From Aquiflexum lacus (lineage in GTDB: Bacteria; Bacteroidota; Bacteroidia; Cytophagales; Cyclobacteriaceae): a DNA stretch of 64,000 bases. Both the position numbers and the translations under genes were made by a program. Shown in pieces: positions 20,011-29,641 of this stretch; the stretch's first letter is position 1, and every line of letters starts with the position of its first letter. The DNA is taken from contig NZ_JABFHF010000008.1 of NCBI RefSeq assembly GCF_015476655.1, forward strand, positions 1 through 64,000. Reading direction: 5' to 3'. The notes under the pieces were generated by a model that saw only the letters and a program-made list of their open reading frames with translations, was not told the origin of the DNA and made no database searches.

Positions 20011-21537
20011 TTATTCTTTAATTTTGAAAAATTTTAATTTTGATACAGAATCCCAAAGTATTACTCTTTGATACTTTCTAAGACCAAAGATCCAATAGAC
20101 TAAAAATAAAATGACACAAGATAATCCTCCAAATAAGACCAAATATATCCATGAATTTATTTCTATATAATCTTGAATGTATGCACCAACACCAAAAGCA
20201 ATTACGATAAAAAGTGATTGTCTTACGTTATCTAATTTAATTAAAGGTGAATTATCATTAATTTTTCTTTTCAATATTATTGGATAACCAATAGATAAAA
20301 CCATTCGACCAATTAGAAAGCTAATACAAAATCCAACAATACCATAATCTCTAACTAATACAAACGCTAATAAAATAGAAATTCCTGAAGCAAAAAGAGT
20401 TATAAAAACTTTTCTTTTTAAATCTAAAGTAACATTTATTATTACGCTAGAAGTATAAAAAAATATATATTGAACAGTTAAAAACAGTATTAATAGATTC
20501 TCAAGATTCCCAGCATAATTTTCAGATCCTACCCAAAGAAATAAAAATGATCTATTGAATAAAATTATTGAACCTCCTATAGCAAATGTAAACAAATATA
20601 TTATCGAATTAATTAACTTCGTCGAGTCAATGATTTTTTGATATTCCTCTTTTCCATAAAAACTCCCCAGTCCTGGAATCACACCCGATATAACATTATC
20701 AACTATTCCTTTCATTGCACTTGATGTAAACATTGTAAGTACGTAAAATGTGACAATCTCAGGTCCTGCTAAAAATCCAAGAATAACTTTTTCACTATGT
20801 AGAAGAGCCATGTTAGCAATTTTCGAAAGAAAAAACCAACCGCTTAACTTTCCGTATGATCTGATTTTTAAAAAACTAGTTTCCCCAAATCCAAACCAAG
20901 GGACATTCTTCTTTACTATCCAATAAAATGCTAGACTTGTAAATATACCTGAAATGACTTGCACAATTGCTAGTTCTATTAATCCATATCCTAATAATAT
21001 TATGGATACTTTTAATCCACCACTAAAAACAATAATAAAAGACCTGACCCCAATTCCTTTAAAACCTAAGTTCATTCCTCTTAGGATTGATTCGAACAAA
21101 TCATTAGCTTTGTAACTTATCATACCAAGAATCATGATTGAGGCTGTAATCCTAACAAGTTGGTGATATTGTTCATCAATTTTTGCTATAGATGGAGCAT
21201 ACCAAGCCAATGCTCCACCTGCAACCAGTACAATTGGTAGGACCAATAACATAATTGCCAAGCCTGTTGTAACTTCACTCCTTAACTCCTCTTCAGAGGC
21301 AATATTTCGTTTCCGCGCTATAGTCCATTTTAATACCTGGGATCTTGTGTCTGCAATATTAGCATATCCTGTCAATTCCAATAAAATTTGATAAACTCCA
21401 TAAAAAGTACTACCTAAGCCTTTTACAATAAATGGACTAACAAAAAATCCAGTCAATTGCCTGGCACCATGATCCAGAATACTAGTCACAGAATTTAAAT
21501 AGGCTCTCTGTTTATGATTTTCTTTTTTTACATTCAT
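20011..21537 (-). CDS. Polysaccharide repeat-unit flippase (Wzx/MATE-like)
   Basis: A 508-aa integral membrane protein with about twelve to fourteen hydrophobic segments and no soluble domain. It starts with the family pattern NSVTSILDHGARQLTGFFVSPFIVKGLGSTFYGVYQ. It belongs to the polysaccharide-biosynthesis/MATE-like flippases that move lipid-linked repeat units to the periplasmic face. It lies between the Wzc-type kinase gene (81 bases) and the Wzy-like gene (12 bases) in one minus-strand run. Confidence 0.82.
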   Translation of the reverse strand: MNVKKENHKQRAYLNSVTSILDHGARQLTGFFVSPFIVKGLGSTFYGVYQILLELTGYANIADTRSQVLKWTIARKRNIASEEELRSEVTTGLAIMLLVLPIVLVAGGALAWYAPSIAKIDEQYHQLVRITASIMILGMISYKANDLFESILRGMNLGFKGIGVRSFIIVFSGGLKVSIILLGYGLIELAIVQVISGIFTSLAFYWIVKKNVPWFGFGETSFLKIRSYGKLSGWFFLSKIANMALLHSEKVILGFLAGPEIVTFYVLTMFTSSAMKGIVDNVISGVIPGLGSFYGKEEYQKIIDSTKLINSIIYLFTFAIGGSIILFNRSFLFLWVGSENYAGNLENLLILFLTVQYIFFYTSSVIINVTLDLKRKVFITLFASGISILLAFVLVRDYGIVGFCISFLIGRMVLSIGYPIILKRKINDNSPLIKLDNVRQSLFIVIAFGVGAYIQDYIEINSWIYLVLFGGLSCVILFLVYWIFGLRKYQRVILWDSVSKLKFFKIKE

Positions 21538-21618
21538 TTAATTCTTATCAAAACAAAAATTCACTTATTTATTATGGAGTAATTTTAAAGAGGAAACAGT
21601 AGTCTATAAAAATTCAAC

Positions 21619-24030
21619 CTACATAGCTGCCTTATCTCTTCCTAAAAAGCCGAACTTTTTTTTCTTTTTACTTTCCTCATAGTAGCCATAATCAAATCCT
21701 TTATAAGTCAATTCCTTGGCGGGAACATCATTTAATATGGCATAAACATTGTGAATACCTCTCTTCTTTTTCATGGCATTTAATTCCTCAATAAAAGAGT
21801 TTTCACTAAAGTTATACCTTAATACATAGGCAATTAAGTCAACATGCTTAATTACTTCCAATGACTGAGAGATCAAACCAACTGGAGGGGTGTCTAAAAT
21901 AATCACATCATACATCTTTTTTAACTCCTCTAATAAAACAACGAATCTCTGTGAAGCCAATAGGTCTGATGGATTTGGAGGCACAGCGCCTGCTAAAACT
22001 ACATCGAATGATGCGAATTTGGAAGATTGAATAATATCAAAAGCTGAATTTACCTGTTGACTTAAATAATTAGAAAGTCCCACTTTCTTTTCCAATTTGA
22101 AATCCTTAAAGGAATAGGGTTTAAACATATCACAACTGATAAGAATGGTCTTTTTATTGTTCATCGAATAGATAGAAGCCAAATTAATCGCTGTAAATGT
22201 TTTTCCTTCACCTGAAAGGGTTGAAGAAACTGCTATGGTCAACTGCCTTTCCAAAGGAACAACAAAAGAAATATTTGTCTTCAATGCCCTAAAAGACTCA
22301 GCAATTGCGGATCTGGGTTCATTGATTACAACTAGAGCATTATCCAATTTGCTTTGAGGTATTTTGGCGATTAGGGGCATTGATAGTACCTCCTCCAATT
22401 CTTTCGGGTCTTTAATGCGATTATCGGTTAACACAATAACAGTAATAATAGCAACCGGTAATATAAATCCCAGGGCAAAGAATATCACATAAACAACTGT
22501 TTGTTTAACTTTAATGGGAGTTGCTCCCGACCTGGCATATTCTACTATTTTATTGGAAGAAAAACTGGAAGCCATAGTGATAGCTGCTTCTGCCCTACGC
22601 TGCTGCAAGTAGTTGTAAATGGATTCATTTAGATTTCTACCTCTTTCTATTCTGACCAAACTCTGTTCCGTTGAAGGCAATTGACTAAATTGTCTTTCAA
22701 TGCTATTAATCCTTGTCTCAAAGTCATTAATACGCATTTGAGCATTATTGGAAAGGTTTTTTAGATATTCCAAAATAGAAGAGGACGTGTCTTGGATTTT
22801 TCTAGAAAGTTCCCTGACCCTAGGTGAGGCTTCTGTTTGTGAAACCAACAAATTAGAGCGATCAGATTGCAAACTTATTAAATTACTGATTAAATCATTC
22901 AGTGTTGGATCTGATATACCTAATCCGGCAGGAGCGATAATCTGTTCAAAATTGCCTCTTTGTAAATAATTTTTCAATTCCTCAAAATAATCTTTATTAA
23001 AACGCTCCTTTGATAGCTCTGCTTCCAAACTGGTGATTTGTTGAAATACCGTATTGCTTTCAGCAGCTACATCGTATGTCCTATTGCTGCTACGGAATGC
23101 TTGCAGGTTATCCTCAAAGTAACTTAGGGTGTCATAAACTCCTGCAATTTGGGAATCAATAAAATCAACGGTCCTTCTAGACATCCTGTTCTTTTCCTCT
23201 AATTCCATATCTAAAAACACTTCCATCAAAGTGTTAAGATAATCGGCACCTTTTTGAGGATGAGATGTATTAAGAGCTAAGCCCAAAACAGTTGAATTAT
23301 TTTCAGTAGGAAAAACCTGAAAGTTATCTCCCGTATACTCCGATAAAAGTGACCCTTTTGGTCTTAATAAAATCAAACTTTCACCCACAGGAATATTTTT
23401 AATCAAAGTAACCTTGATTTTTAACCAGGGAAGTTGTGAGAAGTCTTTAAAATTTCCTTTATAGGTAGTATCTCCATCCATCTCAATTTCTTCATAAGAA
23501 GAACCGGGAACATAATGCATATAATTTTTTTCGGGAAAACTCACTGAATATGTACTATCATTTTCCCAACTGATCTTGATTTTTCCTTCCAAAATTTGTG
23601 AGTGTTCCCAATCCACCTGCACATGGATTGGAGCGCTTTTATATAATTCTGTGTCAGTAAATAATCCCGGCTCAAAGTAATCCACATTTAAATCTAACCT
23701 TGATAAAGCTCTTTCGGCAACAGGTCGAGACTTTAAAAATATTGCTTGATTAACAACCCACTGATCTGACTTCCCAGAAATAGATTTGGTTAGGCCTGTT
23801 AAATTTAAAATACCATTGTTATTTTCATCTTCTTTAATAAAAAACTTGGCACTTACCTGATAAAAAGGAGGCGTTGTTTTATTTACAAAAAAAGCAATTC
23901 CCACAAAAATAATAATTGAAACTAAAATATAAGGCCAAAATTTGAAGTATTTGAACAAAAATTTTATAGGATCAAATTGTGTTTCCTTTTCTTGAGGATT
24001 AAAATCCATATTGTTTGGCGTGATTTCCAT
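21619..24030 (-). CDS. Polysaccharide co-polymerase with BY-kinase domain (Wzc-like)
   Basis: An 803-aa inner-membrane protein. A first membrane helix (about 35-52) is followed by a Wzz-type periplasmic domain with coiled coil (about 270-480), a second helix (about 515-540) and a cytoplasmic tyrosine autokinase domain. Walker A is SGEGKT near 605, and Walker B is VIILDTPP near 713. The A' motif reads ISCDMFKP: the Asp is kept but the usual Arg after it is Phe. The C-terminal Tyr cluster is short (YKGFDYGYYEE, then a Lys run). It controls chain length and export with Wza. The Wza-like gene lies 11 bases upstream, so the two are almost certainly cotranscribed. Confidence 0.88.
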   Translation of the reverse strand: MEITPNNMDFNPQEKETQFDPIKFLFKYFKFWPYILVSIIIFVGIAFFVNKTTPPFYQVSAKFFIKEDENNNGILNLTGLTKSISGKSDQWVVNQAIFLKSRPVAERALSRLDLNVDYFEPGLFTDTELYKSAPIHVQVDWEHSQILEGKIKISWENDSTYSVSFPEKNYMHYVPGSSYEEIEMDGDTTYKGNFKDFSQLPWLKIKVTLIKNIPVGESLILLRPKGSLLSEYTGDNFQVFPTENNSTVLGLALNTSHPQKGADYLNTLMEVFLDMELEEKNRMSRRTVDFIDSQIAGVYDTLSYFEDNLQAFRSSNRTYDVAAESNTVFQQITSLEAELSKERFNKDYFEELKNYLQRGNFEQIIAPAGLGISDPTLNDLISNLISLQSDRSNLLVSQTEASPRVRELSRKIQDTSSSILEYLKNLSNNAQMRINDFETRINSIERQFSQLPSTEQSLVRIERGRNLNESIYNYLQQRRAEAAITMASSFSSNKIVEYARSGATPIKVKQTVVYVIFFALGFILPVAIITVIVLTDNRIKDPKELEEVLSMPLIAKIPQSKLDNALVVINEPRSAIAESFRALKTNISFVVPLERQLTIAVSSTLSGEGKTFTAINLASIYSMNNKKTILISCDMFKPYSFKDFKLEKKVGLSNYLSQQVNSAFDIIQSSKFASFDVVLAGAVPPNPSDLLASQRFVVLLEELKKMYDVIILDTPPVGLISQSLEVIKHVDLIAYVLRYNFSENSFIEELNAMKKKRGIHNVYAILNDVPAKELTYKGFDYGYYEESKKKKKFGFLGRDKAAM

Positions 24031-24041
24031 ACTCTTATCTA

Positions 24042-24869
24042 TTAATTTGTAGTGGTGTACACTAATAATGCCAAGGTGGCCAATGAGGTCAATACTTGAA
24101 GGGTCTGAAGAAAAGTCACCCCTGTTCCCAATTCCCTTACCTTCATAGGTTCTACATAAATCATATCATTGGGCCTGATAAAATAGAATTCCGATGCCAT
24201 GATACCATTGTCGTTTAGATTGACCCTATACGCTTTCGAGCCATCCGGATATTGTCTAATCAACATGATATTATCCCTCTTTGCTTGTATAGTCAAATCA
24301 CCGGCATTGGCTATTGCTTCAAAAATGGTAACTCTGTTTTGGAGGATGGTATATTTTCCCGGCCTGACAAATTCTCCCAAAGCACTGTACCTTATACCAC
24401 CAAGCCTTACTCGAACAAAATACTCATTGTCTCTGACAATTTTTTTCAATTCATTTTCTATGGCAACTTTTGCATCATCAGTATTTAATCCCACAATCTT
24501 AATCTTTCCAATAACAGGGAGTTCAACTATGCCTGCATCATTTAGGGTATATCCTGATAAATAAAATATATCACCCCCATTCATCATTCCTCCTCCCATC
24601 ATCATTCTATTTTGGTTTCCTCCAGTATTGATATCAAATAAAGTATTCAATAGTGGGTCTGAGGTGGTAATGTTAATTTCAACAACGTCATTATACTGCA
24701 ATAGATATTCTTCTGTCTTATTGGGAACCAATTCACCCACTTGAGTGATTGGATTTTCTTCCGGAAAGTCTTGCATGTATATAACTCTTTTGTTAGATAT
24801 GCAGCTACTGAAAATTCCGAGAACAGTAAGTATGCTAAAGGCATAAAACAGGGATTGTTTTTGTATCAT
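24042..24869 (-). CDS. Polysaccharide export outer-membrane lipoprotein (Wza-like)
   Basis: A 275-aa protein with a lipoprotein signal peptide; the acylated Cys is 23 in IFSSC. A Poly_export domain (YLLQYNDVVEINITTSDPLLN) is followed by an SLBB-type domain (GLNTDDAKVAIENELKKIV ... GEFVRPGKYTI ... TIFEAIANAGDL). A Met/Gly-rich insert lies near 88-96. A C-terminal hydrophobic segment (FLQTLQVLTSLATLALLVYTT) may span a membrane, as the Wza helix does. It forms the outer-membrane exit of the capsule/EPS system and is first in the Wza-Wzc-Wzx-Wzy run. Confidence 0.88.
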   Translation of the reverse strand: MIQKQSLFYAFSILTVLGIFSSCISNKRVIYMQDFPEENPITQVGELVPNKTEEYLLQYNDVVEINITTSDPLLNTLFDINTGGNQNRMMMGGGMMNGGDIFYLSGYTLNDAGIVELPVIGKIKIVGLNTDDAKVAIENELKKIVRDNEYFVRVRLGGIRYSALGEFVRPGKYTILQNRVTIFEAIANAGDLTIQAKRDNIMLIRQYPDGSKAYRVNLNDNGIMASEFYFIRPNDMIYVEPMKVRELGTGVTFLQTLQVLTSLATLALLVYTTTN

Positions 24870-25062
24870 ATTAAAATTCTAATAAAAGGAGATAGATGAC
24901 AAGCTTAAATACGGCGCTAAATTACATATTTTTCACATAAAAAAAAACGCATTTCAAATTATTTTTTTTGGATTTTAAATATTTTATGCTTTTTAATTAA
25001 ATTAATGGCAAAATTAAAGCAATTAATCTGATAGAAACAAGATTTTTATGTTTGATGTTCGT

Positions 25063-25110
25063 GGGATTGAAGGATGAATGAGGAAAGGACAAGGTTGGAT
25101 GTCCGATGAC
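25063..25110 (+). repeat. Degenerate heptanucleotide tract
   Basis: Reads gattgaa, ggatgaa, tgaggaa, aggacaa, ggttgga, tgtccga in seven-base steps. Confidence 0.45.
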
Positions 25111-25129
25111 GCCTGCCGATAGTCAGCTG

Positions 25130-25150
25130 TTCGGGATTTGCAATCCCGAA
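25130..25150. repeat. Small perfect hairpin
   Basis: TTCGGGATT, TGC loop, AATCCCGAA: a 9-bp perfect stem. A related half (ggatttacaatcc) follows about 30 bases later. It is not followed by a T-run, so a terminator is unlikely. Confidence 0.5.
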
Positions 25151-25449
25151 TTTACCTGCCTTTGGTAGGCCCAGATAAGCAGGATTTACAATCCCCAAAA
25201 GAATCTCTAAATCCACCTAACCCGCTTTTTCTAAACTCCATTAAATTCCCCAATTCAATCTCTCATATTTTTGTAACAAAACCCTTGTTCCATTGGAAGA
25301 CATCCACACCGTTTCAATTTCAAATATCAAATAGACTTATGTCCCAGATTTCGATAAAGAAGATCAGTCTCCGAAAATAAACTCTGTGACCAAAATTGCC
25401 TGAATCGCCGCTTTTCCCAAATCCTTCCCAACAACCATCGATTCTCACC

Positions 25450-25508
25450 TCCCCAATACTTAGGGCAATCTTTGTTACTTGGTACTTGGTACTTAGTACT
25501 TTGTACCC
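25450..25508 (+). repeat. Composite hairpin + heptad element, copy 1
   Basis: A degenerate ccccaatactTagGG head, then caatctttg, then seven-base steps gttactt, ggtactt, ggtactt, agtactt, tgtaccc. The next 77 bases repeat the layout. Confidence 0.7.
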
Positions 25509-25524
25509 AAAATCTCGCTTCTCT

Positions 25525-25585
25525 CCTCCCCGATACTCAGGAGAATCTTTGTTACTTGGTACTTTGTACTTAGTACTTTGTACCT
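25525..25585 (+). repeat. Composite hairpin + heptad element, copy 2
   Basis: CTCCCCGATACTCAGGAG hairpin, aatctttg, then gttactt, ggtactt, tgtactt, agtactt, tgtacct. It ends 13 bases before the stop codon of the downstream minus-strand gene. Confidence 0.7.
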
Positions 25586-25598
25586 AAAATATCATCCC

Positions 25599-28500
25599 TC
25601 AACGCACCAACAATGGCCTTGATGCAGTAATTACATTTCCCATACTATCCGTAGCATAGAGGTACAATCTGGAAGGATTTGAAGGCAACTTGATTTCAAC
25701 AAATTTTCCGTTCACTTTGGTATTCGTTATAGGGCTGCTTTTTTGCCAATCTTGGTCATATACTTCCCAACTATAGGTTAAATCTCCTTCATATTTATTG
25801 GTAATGGCAGCCGATAACCATAAGCTTTCTCCAGGATTTAAAAAGTTCCAATGCCCAACGATGGTGATATCGGGAAAGGATCTGGTTAATTCCTTCTTTT
25901 CTAACCAGGCATTTTGCAGGTAATAGTAAGCGGGTTTTAACCTACCCTTGTAATCGGTAATCCCAAACCAAGTGGCGGTCCCTTCATAGCGATCCATCCA
26001 ACTGAAGGCTATCCCGCCCAAGTTTTTACCCTGATGTTGGGCAATATATTCTAACCACTGCTTCTTATACCACTCGGCCTTATTTAAAGCTGAATTTTCA
26101 ATCAACAAGCTATCATTCCAATAATCTCCCAATTCTTTGTTCCAATACCCCTTTGGACCAAATTCGGTCACTGCATAAGGTTTACCAGGATATGCAAACC
26201 CCATGATTGAATCAAGTTGACTGATATTCTCCTCATAATAAGAGTTCACTCCTATCACATCAATATGCGGGGCATAAGCCCTATACTGATAAATGGTACC
26301 TATCAACCTTTCATTGTCATGCTCCTCCGAAGAAAATACCGGTCTTTCCGGATCAATTTCTTTGATCTTTACCGCCAAATCATCCAAAAATTCCAAATAA
26401 CTTCGTCTGACTAAACTTAAGTATGGTTGGGCATAGTGTTTTTTTAAAAGCCCCCATGTTTCATTACCAATATTCCAGGCAATGATGCATTCATCATTTT
26501 TGTATTTTCGGACTTGGGACAGCACTTTCTTTTCATAAGCTTTGAGCGCCTTCTTATCTTTCAAAAAATCGGTTTTGGGATCAAACCAAAAACCGAACAT
26601 TACTTTTAAATCGTAGTTTTTAGCCGCTCTCAGGATATTTCTATCGTATATGCTCGGTTCATACCTTCTGATGGTATTGGCCCCCATTTCTTTGATCAAA
26701 GAAAAATCTGTATCCAATTGCTTTATGGATAATGGATTAAAACCTTCTTCCCAATCGTGTCCTGTGTTGTAACAAATGCCTTTGATATAAAAAGGCTGAC
26801 CCTCTACCAAAAGCTGATGTTTACCCTCCTCTTTTTTTAACATTTTTGGATTTGGTTCACCAAGGGTTTTGATGTTTGATGCGGTTTCATAATTCCTCTG
26901 CTCCAATAAATCAAATCCTGCAATTTCATCACTTATATTCCTCAGATCAAAAGTCCAATCAATAAAAGTTTCATTTGCGGCCGGCCGCCAGTCTGTAATC
27001 CAGTTCTTATCCAGATCACTGTAAAATAGTACAATGGATCTTATTTCAGGATGCTGATTTTGGATATCCTGAACGGATTCGCTTACCCATTTACCCCCAT
27101 CTTCCCCATAAGAGGTAGATCCAAATTCAGCCAGCATCACCGGAAGATCAAATCCTTTTTGCTCGATTTGTTCTTTGAAGGGAAGATAGATTTCTTCAAA
27201 AGATTTTGAAGTTTTTTGCGCTGAGGCCAATCCATAATTCAATGCGGTCAATCCAATCCAATCCACATATTGGTTGATCGAACTGTCATTGCCATAAGGA
27301 AAATAAGATTCAAAGCCCTCGGTGGACCAAGGGCTCCATACCCAGGAAACATTGTGTGCCCCTACCCTTTCAAAACGGAGGTGTATATATTTCCAGGCTG
27401 CTACAAATTCTTCCGGGGTATTTCCACCGGACCTGGACCATGAATACATGGGATTTTCCATTTCATGGGCAAACCTTAAAAAAACTGGTGAATTAAGATC
27501 TCTAAAATTCATGGCCATCTGATCAATATAATCATCAAAATATCCATCTAAAATATATTGAAACACCTTACGGTTAAGTCTTAAGTCTTCAATATCAGTA
27601 TAAGCCTCAAATAAATTGGACCAAGGTTCCCAGGTAACCATGGGGATGGCCCCATGGCTGATGATTTTTTTCCATTTATCAACCGAGGCCGGTTCATCTC
27701 CCCAAGAAACATAGGAAGAAATGATGGCCCATTGGTGACCTGATTTCTTTTCAAGATCATTGATCGAGGCAATTTCCGGTTCGATATCAAATTGAGGAAA
27801 GTATATTCCTGTGTAGAAGCCCCCCAACTCTTTTTCAAGAGGAGATTTTAATTTTGGATTAAGATAATCATCACTTCCAATTTTAAATGAGCTAATGACA
27901 AAAAAGGAAGTCGAAAACAACATGATGATGGCGACAACATGAAAGGATATCCTACTTACTCTGAGGTAAGACAGGTTTTTCTTTTGGATTGTCATCGCCT
28001 CCCTAAACTTATTCAGAGAACTTTTAGATCGGTACACCCAAGTAGACTGACCAATGGCAAAAGCGGTAATTAAAACCACTGCATTGATAGAAGCAAAAAG
28101 TGCCATCAACATGCTATAAGGTTGCCAATCATTGGATAATCCATAGATTACGGCAATTACTGAAATTGATGCAACCAGAAGATTGGGTAAGCCCAATAAA
28201 AATTCTCTTTTGGTAGAATGTTCTTTGGGGGTAGGGATGTAAGGAACTTTGATATTTAACAAAGTGTATACAAACCCAACTATAAATATCCACCAGGTAC
28301 CAACCCTTAATATCCCTCCCATCAAATGTATGCCTTTTTCCTCTTGATGATTGAGCCATCCTTGAGCAAAATACCTGTAGATTAAGTTCAGTAGCAGAAA
28401 AGGTGTAAAAAATGCAAAAAACAGTTTGGGCTCCATCAACCAAGGATATTCCCCTGTAAACAAGGAATAAGCAGGAACTATAAAATCGATTATTCCGATT

Positions 28501-29498
28501 AGCCCAAACAAATAATAAACCGGCAATAGTCCATAGTGCAACTTTTGTCTCCAAGTGAATTTCGAAAAAAGCTTAGGATAAAGATTGAACCATAAATCAA
28601 ATGTCCCCCTACTCCACTTGATTTGCTGCTTGTAATAGGCTGAAATACTACTAGGGACCTGCCCTCGCGACAAGATCACCGGTTCATATACAGACTTCCA
28701 GCCTTTGGCATGGAGCAACATGGAAGTATGCATGTCTTCAGTAAGGCCCGGTGCATGTCCTCCGATGGAATCCAGCGCTGCCCTTCTAAAGGTACAGTTA
28801 GCCCCAATGGCTTGCGCAGTACCATATTCTCCCATAGCCTGCATGTAAGGCCCATAAAACGTATAGGTCTGTTCAGCAGCTCCTTGGGCGATAAATGACT
28901 CTTTCTGATTGCCATAGGATTGGACTACCTGTACATAGCCTATATCAGGATTATCGAAATGATGCAGCACATGGTCTAAAAATTCCGGATAAGGTGCGTG
29001 ATCTGGGTCTAAAATCACACAAATTTCTCCTGTGGCATGTTTCAGGGCATTGTTGATATTACCTGCCTTGGCGTTTTCATGGGTATCGCGGGTGACATGT
29101 ACTACACCTAGATCAGCACATAGTTTTTTCACATATGCATCATCTCCTTCATCACAGAGGTAGGTGGTATGCGGATATTTTACTGCCACCAAAGCCCTTA
29201 AGGTATTCTCCAACATTTTATAAGGCTCTCCGGGGAAAAAGGTGGTGAGCATATCCACTGTGTAAGGTTTTAAAGGTGGCTTTGGCTTTTCTGATTCATC
29301 TCGGGGTTTTGGTAATCCGGCATAGTGATACCATTCAAATCCCACCTTTAGCAATTTGAAAAATAAGGAAATAGTAAGCAGGTAATATAGGACCTTATAC
29401 CCTATTCCAACTTCCGTAAAAAAGCAATGTAAAAATATAATAAGTGATATAATACCAAGTATTAGAATGAATTTACCTTGCAGAAGTTTTTTGTTCAT
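25599..29498 (-). CDS. Membrane family-2 glycosyltransferase fused to GH26-like and GH2/GH5-like domains
   Basis: A 1299-aa fusion. Two N-terminal hydrophobic segments (8-26, 33-50) precede a cellulose-synthase-type GT2 domain (about 78-300) with DEGDD, DPDHA, TED and QIKWSRG in place of QxxRW. About six hydrophobic segments follow, to about residue 540. A GH26-like barrel (about 560-840) has candidate acid/base E679 (FAHEME) and nucleophile E791 (LAEFGS). A second TIM barrel (about 885-1215) carries IGNETWG with E1013 and TEFGPKG with E1112, as in GH2/GH5 enzymes, and ends in an Ig-like domain. It probably makes a beta-linked glycan, perhaps mannan-like, and trims or remodels it. Membrane-segment parity is uncertain, so the side on which the hydrolases sit is inferred to be extracytoplasmic, not shown. 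Confidence 0.85.
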   Translation of the reverse strand: MNKKLLQGKFILILGIISLIIFLHCFFTEVGIGYKVLYYLLTISLFFKLLKVGFEWYHYAGLPKPRDESEKPKPPLKPYTVDMLTTFFPGEPYKMLENTLRALVAVKYPHTTYLCDEGDDAYVKKLCADLGVVHVTRDTHENAKAGNINNALKHATGEICVILDPDHAPYPEFLDHVLHHFDNPDIGYVQVVQSYGNQKESFIAQGAAEQTYTFYGPYMQAMGEYGTAQAIGANCTFRRAALDSIGGHAPGLTEDMHTSMLLHAKGWKSVYEPVILSRGQVPSSISAYYKQQIKWSRGTFDLWFNLYPKLFSKFTWRQKLHYGLLPVYYLFGLIGIIDFIVPAYSLFTGEYPWLMEPKLFFAFFTPFLLLNLIYRYFAQGWLNHQEEKGIHLMGGILRVGTWWIFIVGFVYTLLNIKVPYIPTPKEHSTKREFLLGLPNLLVASISVIAVIYGLSNDWQPYSMLMALFASINAVVLITAFAIGQSTWVYRSKSSLNKFREAMTIQKKNLSYLRVSRISFHVVAIIMLFSTSFFVISSFKIGSDDYLNPKLKSPLEKELGGFYTGIYFPQFDIEPEIASINDLEKKSGHQWAIISSYVSWGDEPASVDKWKKIISHGAIPMVTWEPWSNLFEAYTDIEDLRLNRKVFQYILDGYFDDYIDQMAMNFRDLNSPVFLRFAHEMENPMYSWSRSGGNTPEEFVAAWKYIHLRFERVGAHNVSWVWSPWSTEGFESYFPYGNDSSINQYVDWIGLTALNYGLASAQKTSKSFEEIYLPFKEQIEQKGFDLPVMLAEFGSTSYGEDGGKWVSESVQDIQNQHPEIRSIVLFYSDLDKNWITDWRPAANETFIDWTFDLRNISDEIAGFDLLEQRNYETASNIKTLGEPNPKMLKKEEGKHQLLVEGQPFYIKGICYNTGHDWEEGFNPLSIKQLDTDFSLIKEMGANTIRRYEPSIYDRNILRAAKNYDLKVMFGFWFDPKTDFLKDKKALKAYEKKVLSQVRKYKNDECIIAWNIGNETWGLLKKHYAQPYLSLVRRSYLEFLDDLAVKIKEIDPERPVFSSEEHDNERLIGTIYQYRAYAPHIDVIGVNSYYEENISQLDSIMGFAYPGKPYAVTEFGPKGYWNKELGDYWNDSLLIENSALNKAEWYKKQWLEYIAQHQGKNLGGIAFSWMDRYEGTATWFGITDYKGRLKPAYYYLQNAWLEKKELTRSFPDITIVGHWNFLNPGESLWLSAAITNKYEGDLTYSWEVYDQDWQKSSPITNTKVNGKFVEIKLPSNPSRLYLYATDSMGNVITASRPLLVR

Positions 29499-29577
29499 AA
29501 AAATAAATAGGGGTGATGATCAGCACGAAATACTTTATTTTATTTTTAAAATGCAATTTTATTTATATAAAAAATAA

Positions 29578-29613
29578 TTTTGCTGAGAAATAATAATTAT
29601 TTATCTAAATTTG
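29578..29613 (+). promoter_or_regulatory. Candidate Bacteroidota promoter for the GH-like lipoprotein
   Basis: TTTTG at 29578-29582 and TAAATTTG at 29606-29613 fit the -33/-7 pattern, though the spacing (23) is longer than the usual 19 or so. The ATG is 28 bases downstream. This 143-base divergent region must also serve the GT/GH fusion gene. Confidence 0.5.
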
Positions 29614-29641
29614 GGCGACTCAACATCAAAAGTAGCAAAAG

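Larger units (their letters stand above)
24870..25598. other. 729-base gap with repeats, no gene
   Basis: AT-rich leader of the Wza operon (24870-25040), a period-7 tract (25063-25110), a perfect hairpin (25130-25150) and two copies of a composite hairpin/heptad element (25450-25585). Short open frames here are repeat translations. Confidence 0.6.
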
